Assembly (NCBI RefSeq): GCF_000150275.1
Contig: NW_002060943.1
Location: 7,324,066 to 7,388,065, forward strand
Reading direction: 5' to 3'
DNA length: 64,000 nucleotides
Source of the DNA: Trichoplax adhaerens
Taxonomy: Eukaryota > Placozoa > Uniplacotomia > Trichoplacea > Trichoplacidae
A model generated the notes under the pieces. The model was not told where the DNA came from. It ran no database searches and was given only the letters and a program-made list of their open reading frames with translations. A program made the translations under genes and the position numbers. Positions 21,367 to 33,190 of this stretch are shown here, piece after piece. Numbering within the stretch: position 1 is the stretch's first letter; the number at the start of each line of letters is the position of its first letter.

Positions 21367-24147
21367 CTATTCGTTACTGGCTTCTTTGATCCATTTTGCT
21401 ATGTGCATTTTTTCAATTTTTCTGGCATGCTTGACCGTTGCAGGATCATCTTTATTTGCATGGCGAAGATCAAGATGATGTGCACCGCCTTCAATTACAA
21501 TGGCAACTAGAGATTTAGAAAGTGATTTTAAGACACCACCACCAGACCAAGGATCTAGGTTACCATTACTAAATACGATGTTGCTGGCAGCTTTAATTCT
21601 CTTGCCACCGTACTATATTTATAAAATGAAGTTAGTATGATGATAGTATCAGCTTACTTACATCTCCATGTTGACGTTAGCTAGTAATACTGCACATTCA
21701 TGGAAATTACATAATTTACAATTCGAGCTTTACATTACCAAGGTTTGTGCCCAGAATGGTCTTGTTCTAACACCATACTGTTCTTTACAGATAGCAGCCA
21801 TAGCTGTGAGGTTAAATGGTGTAGGTTCAAACATATCATGTACTCCGTCCATGCACACGGGTAAAACCATTTCTGTGCAAGACTAGAATAGTTTTCACAC
21901 TCTTAGTTCAGGATTATTTAACAAGTTGCACTAGTACAATTATAATTCGTAAGTTGATAATAACACATTGATAGCAGAAGTAATGTAACGTAGACAAATT
22001 TTGTGCAACTAACGTGAACGCTGATTATGGTCAATATGAAATTACCTGAAAATTCCATCCTGCTATACCCAAGTGTGATGTCGCATCCTGATCTGTGTTA
22101 AAACATTTACTATTACCGGTATGATTGAAATAAACATTTAAACCCTTAGCAATTCCTCGTATTAACAGAGTGTCGTTAGCCAATGGTTTTTGTAGAGAAG
22201 CGCAAACAGCCTTAACTGGTTTAGCAGGTAATGGCTCCAGAAAATTAGCTGGGTAAGGATAATCGACTAGCAATACAAGAATAGAATGTTTAATTCCACA
22301 GATTCTTTGGTAGTACAGTGCTATACATTATCAATATTGTTACGGGATAATGTCGATCGACAAGTGTTACTTTAATGTCTATTTTATCTTATTTTATTTA
22401 CGAATGATTTCGTGATAACTAGCTTTAATCCATGTATAATGTTGCAAATAGTGTAAAATAATACCAAGACTATAATCGATATTATATGAATGGCCTGGAA
22501 ATACAGTAACTGCAATCATAGAATTAAATTGTATATTATTGTAAGTATCTCTGGTACGCACTGCAGCTCTGCAATTATCACTTACCTTCAGCAAGGTTAA
22601 CCCAGATACTTGATAGCCAATTAACTAGTGCGTCTACATCAGATGGACTCTTTAACGGGTTACAAAGTTTTAAAGTAGTGGAGAGAGTATGTCTTCCACT
22701 TTTGGTTGATCCTAATTTTCTAATTACCTTCCAGGAATTTCTGATATTCTTTGGACACTCTGGATAAGCTAATTTGAATGTATTTGTTACTATGCTAGAG
22801 AATCGATCGCAAGGAGTTAACCCTTCTAATTGCCAAATTGGAGCTGAAGCGGCTATAGCACCATCAACAATATTGGGATATTTTATTCTTAGCCATGCAG
22901 TTAGCATGCCTCCATAAGAGCCACCAAAAGCTATTACTGAACTATTTTGGGTACCATGAGTTTCCGCTTTGAAGTCAACGATAAATTGAGCGAAATCAGC
23001 AAGTGCTTGTTCCGAGCTGAGATAGGCTAGATGTTCTTTATCCTTAAAGGAATCCCTAAATGCGTACAGGGACAAGGTGATATTACACAATTATCGTTGC
23101 TGTTAAGTTGGTTTATAATATCAGTGACTATAATAATATGATTAAAATTCAATGAATAATAATGATTTTTTTTCCGCCTCTTGTAAATTAATTACATACG
23201 GTACAGATATATCATTATGTCGGTGCGGGTGGCAGCAAATTACAAAGTTTTCATAGTTCATTACAGTATATAAACTATTGTATGTGGTAATCTCGGATTG
23301 ATAGATCAGCATGTGCTCTGGTTATAGGTGGCTAAGCTTGACTACAACGATGGTTTATAAAATAGTTTCACTAGTGTACGTCAAGAGTTTACTGTTTAAC
23401 GTCTAGTTGCAATAAACAAGTGCATCTATCATTTAGTAGATACTGTATACCGAATGGTTTACTGAACATGGGCTTTAATGATACAGGGAGTTTCTGTAAA
23501 AGTTCTTCAATCATGCTACTGCTGGCTTAAAAGTTGTCGAATGATGTCTGTCATATAACTAGTTGATAGAGTATTGATAGAGGTATAATAATCATGATTA
23601 CGTTTACCTAAATAAACTACTAAGGCTTAACTTATTGTAGCCGTAAGACCATTTTATGAAATGGAACGATAGCTATAGGTATAAGTGAACAGGTAACGGT
23701 CAAATTTGAACAGGCAGTATATGTGTACAATCCATGAGAACATTGCAAACTAGAGCTATTTGATTTGTGAAAAAGCTTTACATACTTTCCGAAAGGCAAA
23801 GTTTTTCCGTAGTAACGATGCTCAACAAATATCAGCATGGCGTTAAATTCTGGAGCAATATCCCACATAAAACCCGTGTTTTTAGCAAACCAGGTAATAT
23901 CCCCTTCGTTGCCAGTATAGAAGAAGATGGGTGAGCCTTTTTTCCAATATTTTTGTGAGATTAAATACCTCTGCTGGAATTTTCTATCGTCTGCTGGGCT
24001 AAAATGATCTAATCGTTGTTTGAAATATTTGGTTTGATATTTGACATTACTTTGGAAAGAATCGCTGGGCCAAGCTAAAGCGTGCCATCTTATCATCATC
24101 ACCATGATAACAGCTAATAACATTCCTCCTCTTCTTAAAGTAATCAT
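21367..24147 (-). CDS. PRCP: lysosomal Pro-X carboxypeptidase (S28 serine protease)
   Basis: Minus-strand gene of five exons: 24147-23786, 23055-22586, 22266-22046, 21882-21739, 21612-21367; all GT-AG, 480 residues (human PRCP 496). The enzyme removes C-terminal residues that follow proline, in lysosomes or after secretion. The N terminus is basic then hydrophobic (LLAVIMVMMIRWHALA), consistent with a signal peptide. Family segments: YFKQRLDHFSP; FFYTGNEGDITWF; FVEHRYYGKTLPFG; SSEQALADFA. The catalytic triad is visible: Ser167 in GGSYGG, Asp in FSNGNLDPWSGGG, and His in EGGAHHLDLRH. NNTGF/NTGF-type and other N-x-S/T sites suggest glycosylation. DPP7 (DPP2) is the sister family; the match through the middle (ASAPIWQLEGLTPCDRF, VDYPYPANFLEPLPA) is closer to PRCP. 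Start is the first ATG that leads the signal-peptide exon. Confidence 0.95.
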
Positions 24148-24975
24148 TATGATTGTCTATGGATGGTGATAGATCGTTGATATTACTGTCGATGCGATCA
24201 ATATGGTTAAAATACACTTCAAAGCTCCACACAATCAACACTAGCAATGACTAGTAGGGGATTTGAACTGAGTATTTCCAATTACAAGAGTTAGCCTCCA
24301 ACAAAAGTGCAAAAAATTCACACTTTCTATCAGCTCGATATCGAGTCTATAATAGTACCGTATGAGCAGGAAATAGATTCTTAACACTTGTGCTGTACAG
24401 TATAGTAGAGGAAAACTAGTATATATATATAAGTATACAAATAAATAAATAATATAATAATTATACAATAATATACAAACAAACGGAAATTTTTTTTTGG
24501 CAAGACTGAGCGATGGGTGTGGGCAATAGGTTAGCGACGGCAGGTATGGCGTATACTATACAAGGATAGTGTACAATACAGTAGCAGGGGATATAGTGTA
24601 CAGTATTGAAAATGGAGGTGTTAATAGGATAATAAGGATTTCAATAAACAGCCTAGGCACTAGAATAACAGTTAGTCATGATCTCGCCGGAAACAAAACG
24701 CTCATGTATTTCTCGTGACTTTCTTGCAGAATAAAGGATAGAATAGAATCTACTATGCCATAGGGCTTTCTTCTATCCTTAGGAAGAATATTAAGATTGA
24801 AGTCTGTACAGTCTGGAGTCCATGACTGATGTCAGACAATGGATAATTGTGTCTGTGCATGCTAATCGCTGAAGATTTTCAGCTTTCCGTTTGGATCGGC
24901 ATAATCATTGCTACTCTTCTTCTTTCCAGCAGTCTCTGGCAACGTTAATAGGCAAAACACTGTGATTGTATTGTC
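24148..24975. other. 5' flank of PRCP
   Basis: Non-coding AT-rich DNA with isolated CTGTACAGTATAG and GTGTACAGTATTG words near 24392 and 24595-24608, and a TATATATATA run near 24421. An open frame at 24241-24468 (-) is low-complexity Tyr/Ile-rich translation of AT-rich DNA and is not called. Confidence 0.5.
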
Positions 24976-25216
24976 ATGACTATGAGTGTCAAAATTGCTG
25001 TAGACTTAGGTATTATATATATATATATATATACTGTATACTTATTACAGTTAAATAAATTATCGCACTGTAATATCCAGGTTTCCTTCTAGCGATTCTA
25101 GTGATGACTATGAGTTATCAAGATTGCTGTAGACTTAGGTATTACATATATATATATACTGTATACTTATTACAGTTAAATAAATTATTGCACTGTAATA
25201 TCCAGGTTTCCTTCTA
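24976..25216. repeat. tandem duplication with internal TA microsatellite
   Basis: Two copies, about 24976-25102 and 25103-25216, share ATGACTATGAGT, AATTGCTGTAGACTTAGGTATTA, a (TA)n run, CTGTATACTTATTACAGTTAAATAAATTAT, GCACTGTAATATCCAGGTTTCCTTCTAG. Copies differ chiefly in TA-run length and a few substitutions. No coding role seen. Confidence 0.88.
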
Positions 25217-26721
25217 GTGATTCTAGTGATCCGTGATTGAGGTAATGGAAATCCGTTTTGCAATTCGGTAACTCGACACAAAATAATTCCAAGTTACGCG
25301 TATATTGTACTCGTATAACCTGCAATCGATAGTTCACGATAGATACTGTACGAGTGCCAAGATGGGCAACAATGCTTCAATTAAAATGTGCTAATTTATT
25401 ATTGAAGTTTTCTCAACGATCAGTATCAGTAATCGGCACCATCTCCAGATCGAAGCAATAGGCACAAGGAGTACAGAAATTGTATTATCATAACTGATAG
25501 TATTACTCTATCATAGTTGATAGAGCCCCCTAGTGAGCAGCCTATCCTCTAAGATATTAGTAACCATCGTGAAGTAGGTTAAATAACGCTTCCTCGGTTA
25601 CCTTATATCTACATTCCATTTTTATTCACATTAATAGAGCTCATAATCACAGCCAATTATCGTAGAATGGCTCAGAGATCGGTATAGATTAGATTGAACT
25701 TCTTATTCTCACTTTCATTCTAATCAATCAAAATTAATGCAATTAGCATTTAATTAGTAGTTTGTAATTTCGCAGATACTATCATAAGCATGCAAAGTTT
25801 ATTATACAAGTGTATTATTATTTTTTTGAGCTTACAAGTTTCCAATTGCAACTATTAAAATGCATACTAATTCTCATTTCTGCTATATAGAACGGTATCT
25901 TAGTAGATAAGCTTGAGGAGTATCCTACTGTACTAAAGACATTATTTGCATAGATATTGTACGAATCAAAGCACTATACACGCACTTACTATGAAGAGAT
26001 GGTAAACTGAACAGTCTACCTAACCAATACTGCAATTTTAGCATGCATGGAGTGATAATTCTATTCCAGTGCTATTGCCAATAGTAAATGATTGTTAGAA
26101 AAATAAATCAATGATGCTAATATAGCAAACTAAAATGGAATCAGCGGATCCCTAAAATGAAATATACTACTAACGCTAAACCTATTAATATAATTTCTTA
26201 CGTATCATGATAACGGATTATCGATGATATTCATCAATCGAATTAAAAATTTACATTTTGTAAAGTACTATAATAAATGGCATATTGGTAGCTTTTATGC
26301 TGGTTCTACTGATCGTTGTCTACATACTGAAGAAGAGGGCATAATCTATAGGATATAGCACGCCATCACAATATCCTTAAATATATCCTAGATCTTTAAA
26401 TAGACTAAATACGTGCATGATATATTGATGCTAATTACACTTGAATTTAGATGGTATGTACCTCCCAGGCGTTGCGTCAACGCGTTTACTGACAAGTTAA
26501 TGTACATCGTAATCGTATACATAAAAAAGATGCAGGATAATCAGCCATCCACATTAATTAATTCATAATACAAAATTTTCGTTTGTTTACTAAAATCACA
26601 TGTACTGTACATTACATACAACACATAATTTAATTACTAGATTTTGAATTCAAAATGGTCATGCCACGTAATCAACATAAGTATAGTGCACAATTAGAAA
26701 CAAATCAACGTTAGGCTACGT
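25217..26721. other. spacer between PRCP 5' flank and DDX51 3' end
   Basis: About 1.5 kb of AT-rich DNA without a frame that resembles a known protein and without strong repeats. The last part should hold the DDX51 3' UTR. Confidence 0.5.
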
Positions 26722-29700
26722 TTAGGTATCTTTGTCTTTTTCAGCCGTATCCTTTCGAAAAGGTCCTAGAGAACGCTTCTTATTATTATTGGCTTCCTGT
26801 GTCAATCATTGTAGTTTATCAGGCATAAAGTATAAATATGTTTTACTTTGAACTACTAATCCTTTCTGGTAGTTTATTTTCATTAATCATTATATCACCA
26901 ATACATGAGTAGTTTAATGAAACCATCGTTCTATATAGGCAAATAAAATCTTACCGTAATTGTAGCTTCTAACTTTTCAAGGGATTGCTATAATAAAGTA
27001 GCAAAATAACTATATCAATAACAATCTTTATTGAAAGGATGAGCGTCAAAATGATTGATAACACGAACTTATAACTTTGCATTGCTTTTTCCTACCTGAT
27101 ATTTATCTATATAGTCGTTAAACTGTGTACAATTAACTTTAAATTTTTTGACATCGGCACGCTTTTTCCCTAGCATCGTTTTAAAAAATTTTGCCTAACG
27201 AGATCGAAATTTAAATTAAAAACAGTAAGTACAGTAACATGAGATTGCCGTCAACAATCAACTTTTATTTATAAATTAATTACGGTTATATAGTCTATAA
27301 ATGTAGCACCTCTTGTTTATGAAGCAAAGTATATGCAGTACCACTTTGACCTGCGCGTGCAGTTCGCCCCACTCTATGAATGTAAGTATTGATATGATTT
27401 GGAACATCATAATTTATGATATATTCCACCTAAAGAAAAATCAATCAATTTGAACGAGGATGATAAGTTCTTTTATGCACATTCGAAAAGCGACCATTAT
27501 CATAGTAAATATATCAATAAGTCATAATCATGCTGTAGGCCTAATATTGAATGAATTGTGTTACTTTTTCAATATCGATACCACGCGCCACAGTGTCGGA
27601 ACATATTAAACTATTCGTAGTTTTAAAGATAATAAAATTGTTACTTTCATAATATTGTATTTCTTTCGAGTAAAATGTTACATTCTATTTATAAGCCAAG
27701 AATTAAAAATGTTCTACTTACAGATCGATTTCCCCTGACGAAAATTGTTTAATGATTCGTTTTCGATCTTTTCGTGGGACCTCGGACGACAAAGTAGCAA
27801 CGCGAATATCACCAAATATAGATAACAGTAGTGACAATCTATTAATAATCATAATCGTTAACGTAGGTGGCGTTAGAAATATTTACGAAAGGCGTACTAT
27901 TTCAATAAGTGGAACTGAAAGGGTGAACTTTTAATTATGTTAATAGTAGTTTACCGCTTTGTAGATTCTTTGGAGTTTGTAAAGCATAGAACTCTTAGAT
28001 GTTTTAGTGCTTGCATGAAATGAATAATTGTAAGAGGCTTCTCCCCAGGTTCGCAAATTATGTAATACTCCTAAAAGATAAATAGTCAACAATATATTTC
28101 ACTTGGTAAACGTCAATAAATTGAAATAAATTCATACTAAAACTTTAGAATACTAACAGTTAGTTCAGCTGGGGTTACATAATAGTCTATTTCATTTGTG
28201 GATAAGTTCGATTTTTGATCGGATATTTGATAAAGTAATGGAGAGAATAGCTCTAACGGAGCAAGCTTTTCGGGATCATAAGTTAGAGTAGCGGAAAATA
28301 ATAATTTCTGAAGCTACAAAAACAAGACATTATACGCCGGTTAGAAATTAAGCCCAGCAAACATGATCACATCAAATGACTTACCGGGAGTTTATTGTTG
28401 CAATATCTGTTTCGAGAAAGCACAATTTCGGCATAGACCAATGTGAATATTTAAACAGATCGTTAGCATTACGCAAACAGCACTTATTTCAGCGGCTATC
28501 GCAAAAAATGAAATTAAAAATAGATTATAGCTAAAATTCAGAGAATGACTAACTTGGACACAATCGATGGTATCGGAGGATCTCGAGGTGTAGTGTGTAG
28601 AATAAATCTAATTTCCATGTTAAGAATAGCGAAATAAATAAATAGAGTAAAAAGTATATGTACATCGATAACTAAAAGAAATCTATTTTGCAAGCATACT
28701 TATTAGGAGGAATAATTTGACTTTGTTCTGCTTTGTAACAAGCTTTTAATGCTGACATAATTAGTTGATGATGTGAAGATATCAAAAGCTTGTCAGCTTC
28801 ATCAAGGACCTAAAAATAGTCCGTTAAATACAATTACTAGAAGAATAGTATTTACAAATGCAATTTTCAGCTTTTGTCAAGAAGGTAAAGCAATCAAATG
28901 AAGATTAACAACAACAAAACAATAAATGTACCAAGAAGCGCAAATGTTCCAACGTAAAATGTTTGGTCATATTAATGTGATCGATTAGCCTTCCAGGCGT
29001 TGCTATTAGGATATCAACGTTGCTACGACCTCTATGAAAATCATGGATAAAATGTAATTTAAACATGATAATAAGAGAAGATTTCGAAACCTATCAATTC
29101 AGTATTACCCAAGAGCATCAATCAATTCTCCTTGTTCAATCTTAAAATTTCGTTGGCCAATAGCAGTTGCGATCTGTTGATTAAAGGAGTATTATCAGAG
29201 CAGTACGAAGAATCAATCGTAGACTAATAGTACAACAATGGATGTTGGTCCAACGAATAGATATATCGATATCAACCATTAAATAAATCATTCCGTGTAA
29301 CAGGTTAAAAAATAAGCAAGCAACAAGAGGTTAAAATAATAAAGTCAGTTAACTCAAAGAAATACCTTTAGCCCGCTACCTTCGTTAAACTGTTCGAATA
29401 CTTTCTTGACTTGATACGCCAAATCTGCTGTTGGTACTAAAATTAGCGCTCGAAGTAGCATGACACTTCGTCGCATAAGAACCTGCAGAAGAGCATAATG
29501 GTAGCTGAAGATGAAAATTTTAATACTAAAACAGCAAGAGTAAGAAATTTTTAAGTAAAGTAGAGTATAGGTTTCTAGTTGGATTATTATCTTAATGATG
29601 GCCTAATAATCTCAATATGAAATTAATTATATAACGCACATACTAAGAATTAATATTAGAGCACTGTAAGTACTCGTATACTGCATTTCAGTACATTGGA

Positions 29701-30658
29701 AAATTAATGGAAATACAAATTACCTGAATAATGGGTAGTACATAAACTAAGGTTTTACCACTGCCAGTAGGTGCAGATACGCATATGTCATGTACAGGTA
29801 AAGGTGTACATAAGCCAAAATGCTGGTAATCTTTCAAGATTGTAGGAATAATTGTAGATTGCACTGTAATCGTAGGTGAAATGAAATAAACATAATGCAA
29901 ATTACGCCATATTGAAATTGATCAGATTATTATGCAACTTGGACTACTCTATGTTGACACAATATAAATGTAGTCCATACATAAGTGAATTTAGCGATTA
30001 CTTTATGCATTAATCATCGAAAAGGCAAACCTGGAAAGAGATGAGACATTCCTTGTTTCTTTAACTTTTTAAGAATAAACTTTTGTAAATAAGACACTTG
30101 GTCAATTTTAATTTTATCATGAGAATTGATATAGTTCGGTTTAGCTATCCATTGGGGAAAATTGGGGGAAAGAGGTGTAGATTGAGTAGTATTGTTGGAT
30201 GTCTTTTTACCCAAGATTATGTAATCACTTTGTTGCGGCTGATCGACTGGAGATGTATCCTGATCTTGACTGCTAAGGGGATCATCATGATTCGTATCAT
30301 GTTCCTCGTTTTGATGTATCGATCGGGTTCCATCGTTATTCTCTGCAAGTTGATGTAAAATTTGATCATTTTCCTTCTTTACAGCCTGCTGGGCTGGCAT
30401 TTTTGTATCCGTTGACGAAATTGGTGGCTGCTTTCGATTACGACGTTTGTTGGATGCATCAGGATTGGAAGGTTGGCCATCATCAAGATGGTGATCTTGC
30501 TTTTTGGCACGTTTTGCTGAAGGTGCAGGTGATGTCTCTTGTACTTGTCTTTTTGCAGCTCGATTACGAATTAATTGTAATCGTTCTTCTATTACAGATG
30601 ATGTAATCTTTTGTTGTGGTCCTTCCTCATATCTGCGAATTTGGATTAAATTGGACAT
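26722..30658 (-). CDS. DDX51: DEAD-box RNA helicase DDX51 (Dbp6)
   Basis: Minus-strand gene of 16 exons: 30658-30031, 29863-29724, 29482-29366, 29173-29109, 29031-28932, 28809-28700, 28607-28554, 28406-28385, 28313-28158, 28070-27955, 27838-27722, 27610-27565, 27429-27310, 27194-27096, 26987-26955, 26796-26722; 665 residues (human 666). DDX51/Dbp6 is a nucleolar ATP-dependent RNA helicase for 60S ribosomal subunit maturation. After a charged, disordered N-terminal part of about 150 residues come LFPVQSTIIP, motif I APTGSGKT (240-247), a degenerate motif Ia ([10 protein letters not shown]), ATPGRLIDH, motif [11 protein letters not shown], motif III LFSATLT, VLCFTNS, motif V ARGIDI and motif [15 protein letters not shown]. 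Start: no ATG precedes 30658 in this open frame. The 22-bp exon 28406-28385 is set by phase and homology and is the least certain piece. Confidence 0.94.
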
Positions 30659-30869
30659 GTTTGTACTGTTGTAAGCAGAGTAAGATCTTGATCTGCCTTT
30701 TTCAAAATTGTTCAAGACTTGTGTTGATTGTCAGGTGTGGGGAGTCTATCATGCAACTGGTCCTACCATTATTGGCTTGACTGGTTGGTTGTAAATCACA
30801 TGTCCTTGCACAAGCTAGATGCAAAGCTTATCTAAAGATTGGATAGTATTAAATAGAAAACTGCTGATT

Positions 30870-31070
30870 GAGTGTACTGTATAGCTTTAAATTCTACAGG
30901 GACGATGTTCTCCTTGAGCTCCTCTAATCTAACTTGGAATTCCACCCCACCTATGGTCGATTTCTTTACAGACTAGATAAGCCTTGTTAAAACAATGGCT
31001 ACATTAGATACGATGTAGTCTATTGTACTGTACTACTGAATATTGGACTGTACTGTACCAACTGCCAACA
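30870..31070. promoter_or_regulatory. 5' flank of DDX51 with TACTGTAC words
   Basis: Upstream of the DDX51 start, TGTACTGTATAG (about 30872), TTGTACTGTACTAC (about 31023) and GACTGTACTGTACC (about 31048) repeat the motif seen before other genes. The promoter role is inferred from position. Confidence 0.4.
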
Positions 31071-31186
31071 GTAATGAGTATTGGGTAATGAGTGCTGTTA
31101 CAGCAGAGACCCTGTATGAGAGACATGACAATCTATTGTTCAAATTTACACCTGTTCCCGGTGGACTGAGTAACTAAGAGACGCAA

Positions 31187-31852
31187 AGGTATAGAGGTAA
31201 AGAAAAACTTTTTTAAGTTAAGGTTAAAAGGGACGGAAAGCGCAGTAAATCTTGTTACTCAGCTCAATGTAGAAGGTTTACTACTGCACAAACAGGCAAT
31301 ACAAATTGTAAAGCAATTCAATGGAGTTCGAAAAAGATCAGGTTAGAGCGCTGCTTCTGCAAACGATACCAGAATCAAGTCCAAGCTAGCTCTCAACCAG
31401 TACAGCAGAGGTACAGAGGTAAAGAACAACTTTTTTAAGTTAAGGTTAAAAGGGACGGAAAGCGCAGTAAATCTTGTTACTCAGCTCAATGTAGAAGGTT
31501 TACTACTGCACAAACAGGCAATACAAATTGTAAAGCAATTCAATGGAGTTCGAAAAAGATCAGGTTAGAGCGCTGCTTCTGCAAACGATACCAGAATCAA
31601 GTCCAAGCTAGCTCTCAACCAGTACAGCAGAGGTACAGAGGTAAAAGAAAAACTTTTTTTTAAGTGAAAGGTTAAAGTGAAAAAAAGCGCAGCAAATCTT
31701 GTCATTCAGCTCAATGTAGAAGGTTTACTACTGCACAAGCAGGCAATACAAATTGTAAAGTAATTCAATTGAGTTCGAAAAAGATCAGGTTAGAGCTCTG
31801 CTTCTGTAAACGATACCAGAATCAAGTCCAAGCCAGCTCTCAACCAGTACAG
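31187..31852. repeat. three-copy tandem repeat, unit 222 bp
   Basis: Head-to-tail copies start at about 31187, 31408 and 31630. Each runs from AGGTAYAGAGGTAAA through TCAGCTCAATGTAGAAGG, GGCAATACAAATTGTAAAG and GTTCGAAAAAGATCAGGTTAG to CTCTCAACCAGTACAGC. Copies 1 and 2 are almost identical, while copy 3 has about a dozen changes, so the first two separated most recently. A further fragment (TCAAGTCCAAGCCAGCTGTCAACCAGTACAGTACAG) lies at about 32038-32072. Confidence 0.92.
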
Positions 31853-31949
31853 CCGTATGCACTGGTAATTTTAGTTTTAGCATTTCTATGCGACACTGGC
31901 GTAAGAGATTGTCATTCATACGAGAGTATAGACTAGCAAATTTGCCTAC

Positions 31950-32275
31950 AACCTACTGTACTGTATAAGCCACTCTGAGACATTACAATTATTCTTATTA
32001 TATAATCTGTTCGTAGAGATAGAAGAAAAGCTTTTATCAAGTCCAAGCCAGCTGTCAACCAGTACAGTACAGTATATCTACTGTACTGTACTGTAGAAGA
32101 TTGCCATTTAGATTACCATTAAATTTGATGCGCAATACTGTACTGAAAGAAGATATTGTTATTTCCAGCAGAAAGTAGACAGCAATTTACCTGAAACATG
32201 CAGTATATAAGCCAATCTGAGATAGTATAATCATTATTATAACCTATTGATAGAGATAGAAGAAAACCTTTTATC
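31950..32275. repeat. diverged direct repeat pair, spacing about 240 bp
   Basis: Two related segments (about 31937-32040 and 32180-32278) share GCAAATTTGCCT/GCAATTTACCT, AGTATATAAGCCA-CTGAGA, an ATTATTATA stretch and GATAGAGATAGAAGAAAA-CTTTTATC. Between them lies a TACTGTAC cluster at 32063-32096. Non-coding. Confidence 0.6.
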
Positions 32276-32377
32276 TCCATGATTGTCTATACAGTATAAG
32301 AAAGCCTTTCATGTCTCTAATTGAAAAATGAATTAATTAATAAATGAATTAATTTGCGTGCAGTATCGGTGGACAGT

Positions 32378-32391
32378 TGACGTCATATAAA
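32378..32391. promoter_or_regulatory. perfect CRE abutting a TATA-like box
   Basis: The palindromic cyclic-AMP response element core TGACGTCA (32378-32385) is directly followed by TATAAAAG. It lies about 800 bp 5' of the SLC35G-like start. Whether it is used is unknown. Confidence 0.4.
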
Positions 32392-33167
32392 AGTAAGGAT
32401 GACGAAATATTGCAATGCTCAATACAGTACTGTATATATAAATAAATAAAATGACATTAATTAATCAATATTAGAGCCGAAAGCAGTACAGGTCTAGCAG
32501 TACTGTAAAAGGTAAATGGGAAAAAAAAACTGTTTCTTTACGCAGGACTGTGTGCACAAAGGTGAAAAGGTTTTCCTTTCGCCAACTGTACATAATGTAC
32601 CGTGCGGCTGGTTAGTACTGTATAAACTAACTGCAAAGTATCACAGTTTCGGTATTATTATTGATTAATCAGTGATACTGGATATCATGGACAAGGTCCA
32701 TGACGATGCAGTGTTCGAATCCGAAACGCAATTTTCATCCATTTCACATCGTTTTCTTTGTGTCGACAATCTCATCTGGTAAAGAAAATTACTAAATTGT
32801 AGCAATTTTAACTCGCTTGTAAAATAATATGGCCAAGGTCTGTGACTACGGCTTAACACATCCATTACTGCGGCGACACTCAAAAGAATATAAAAAAAAA
32901 TCAACCGTTTTTATCAAGCTATGAATCCATTAATGAAGCGATTCATGGAAAGGTTCATGGCATGGTATTTCGTGAAGATAGTTTTCAATTAAATTCAATT
33001 TATAATCAGGTATCTGTATATCTTAAAGCAGTCAACGACTTGGTTTCTTCTATCATTCTATGGCTATAAAGACTACAATAATTGGGTTATATTCTTTTCA
33101 CACTTTTAATATCCAGACAGTTAGCCGTGCTAAACGGTACTACCAATTTTCATTTTTTGTAAAAAAG

Positions 33168-33175
33168 TGACGTCA
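33168..33175. promoter_or_regulatory. CRE palindrome TGACGTCA next to the SLC35G-like start
   Basis: A perfect 8-bp CREB/ATF palindrome ends 15 bp before the ATG of the SLC35G-like gene, so it would lie in the proximal promoter or 5' UTR. Seen in sequence; function inferred. Confidence 0.45.
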
Positions 33176-33190
33176 AGAAATTAGACAGAA

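Noticed and set aside
22578-24147. Two separate protease genes from the two long PRCP frames
   Set aside because: The frames are successive exons of one S28 peptidase; donor at 23785 and acceptor at 23056 join them in phase at GK-DSF.
32700-32730. TTCGAATCC-like word recalling a tRNA T-arm
   Set aside because: No matching acceptor, D or anticodon stems around it.
32665-32904. 79-codon minus-strand frame between DDX51 and SLC35G
   Set aside because: No family resemblance and no splice-consistent neighbours.
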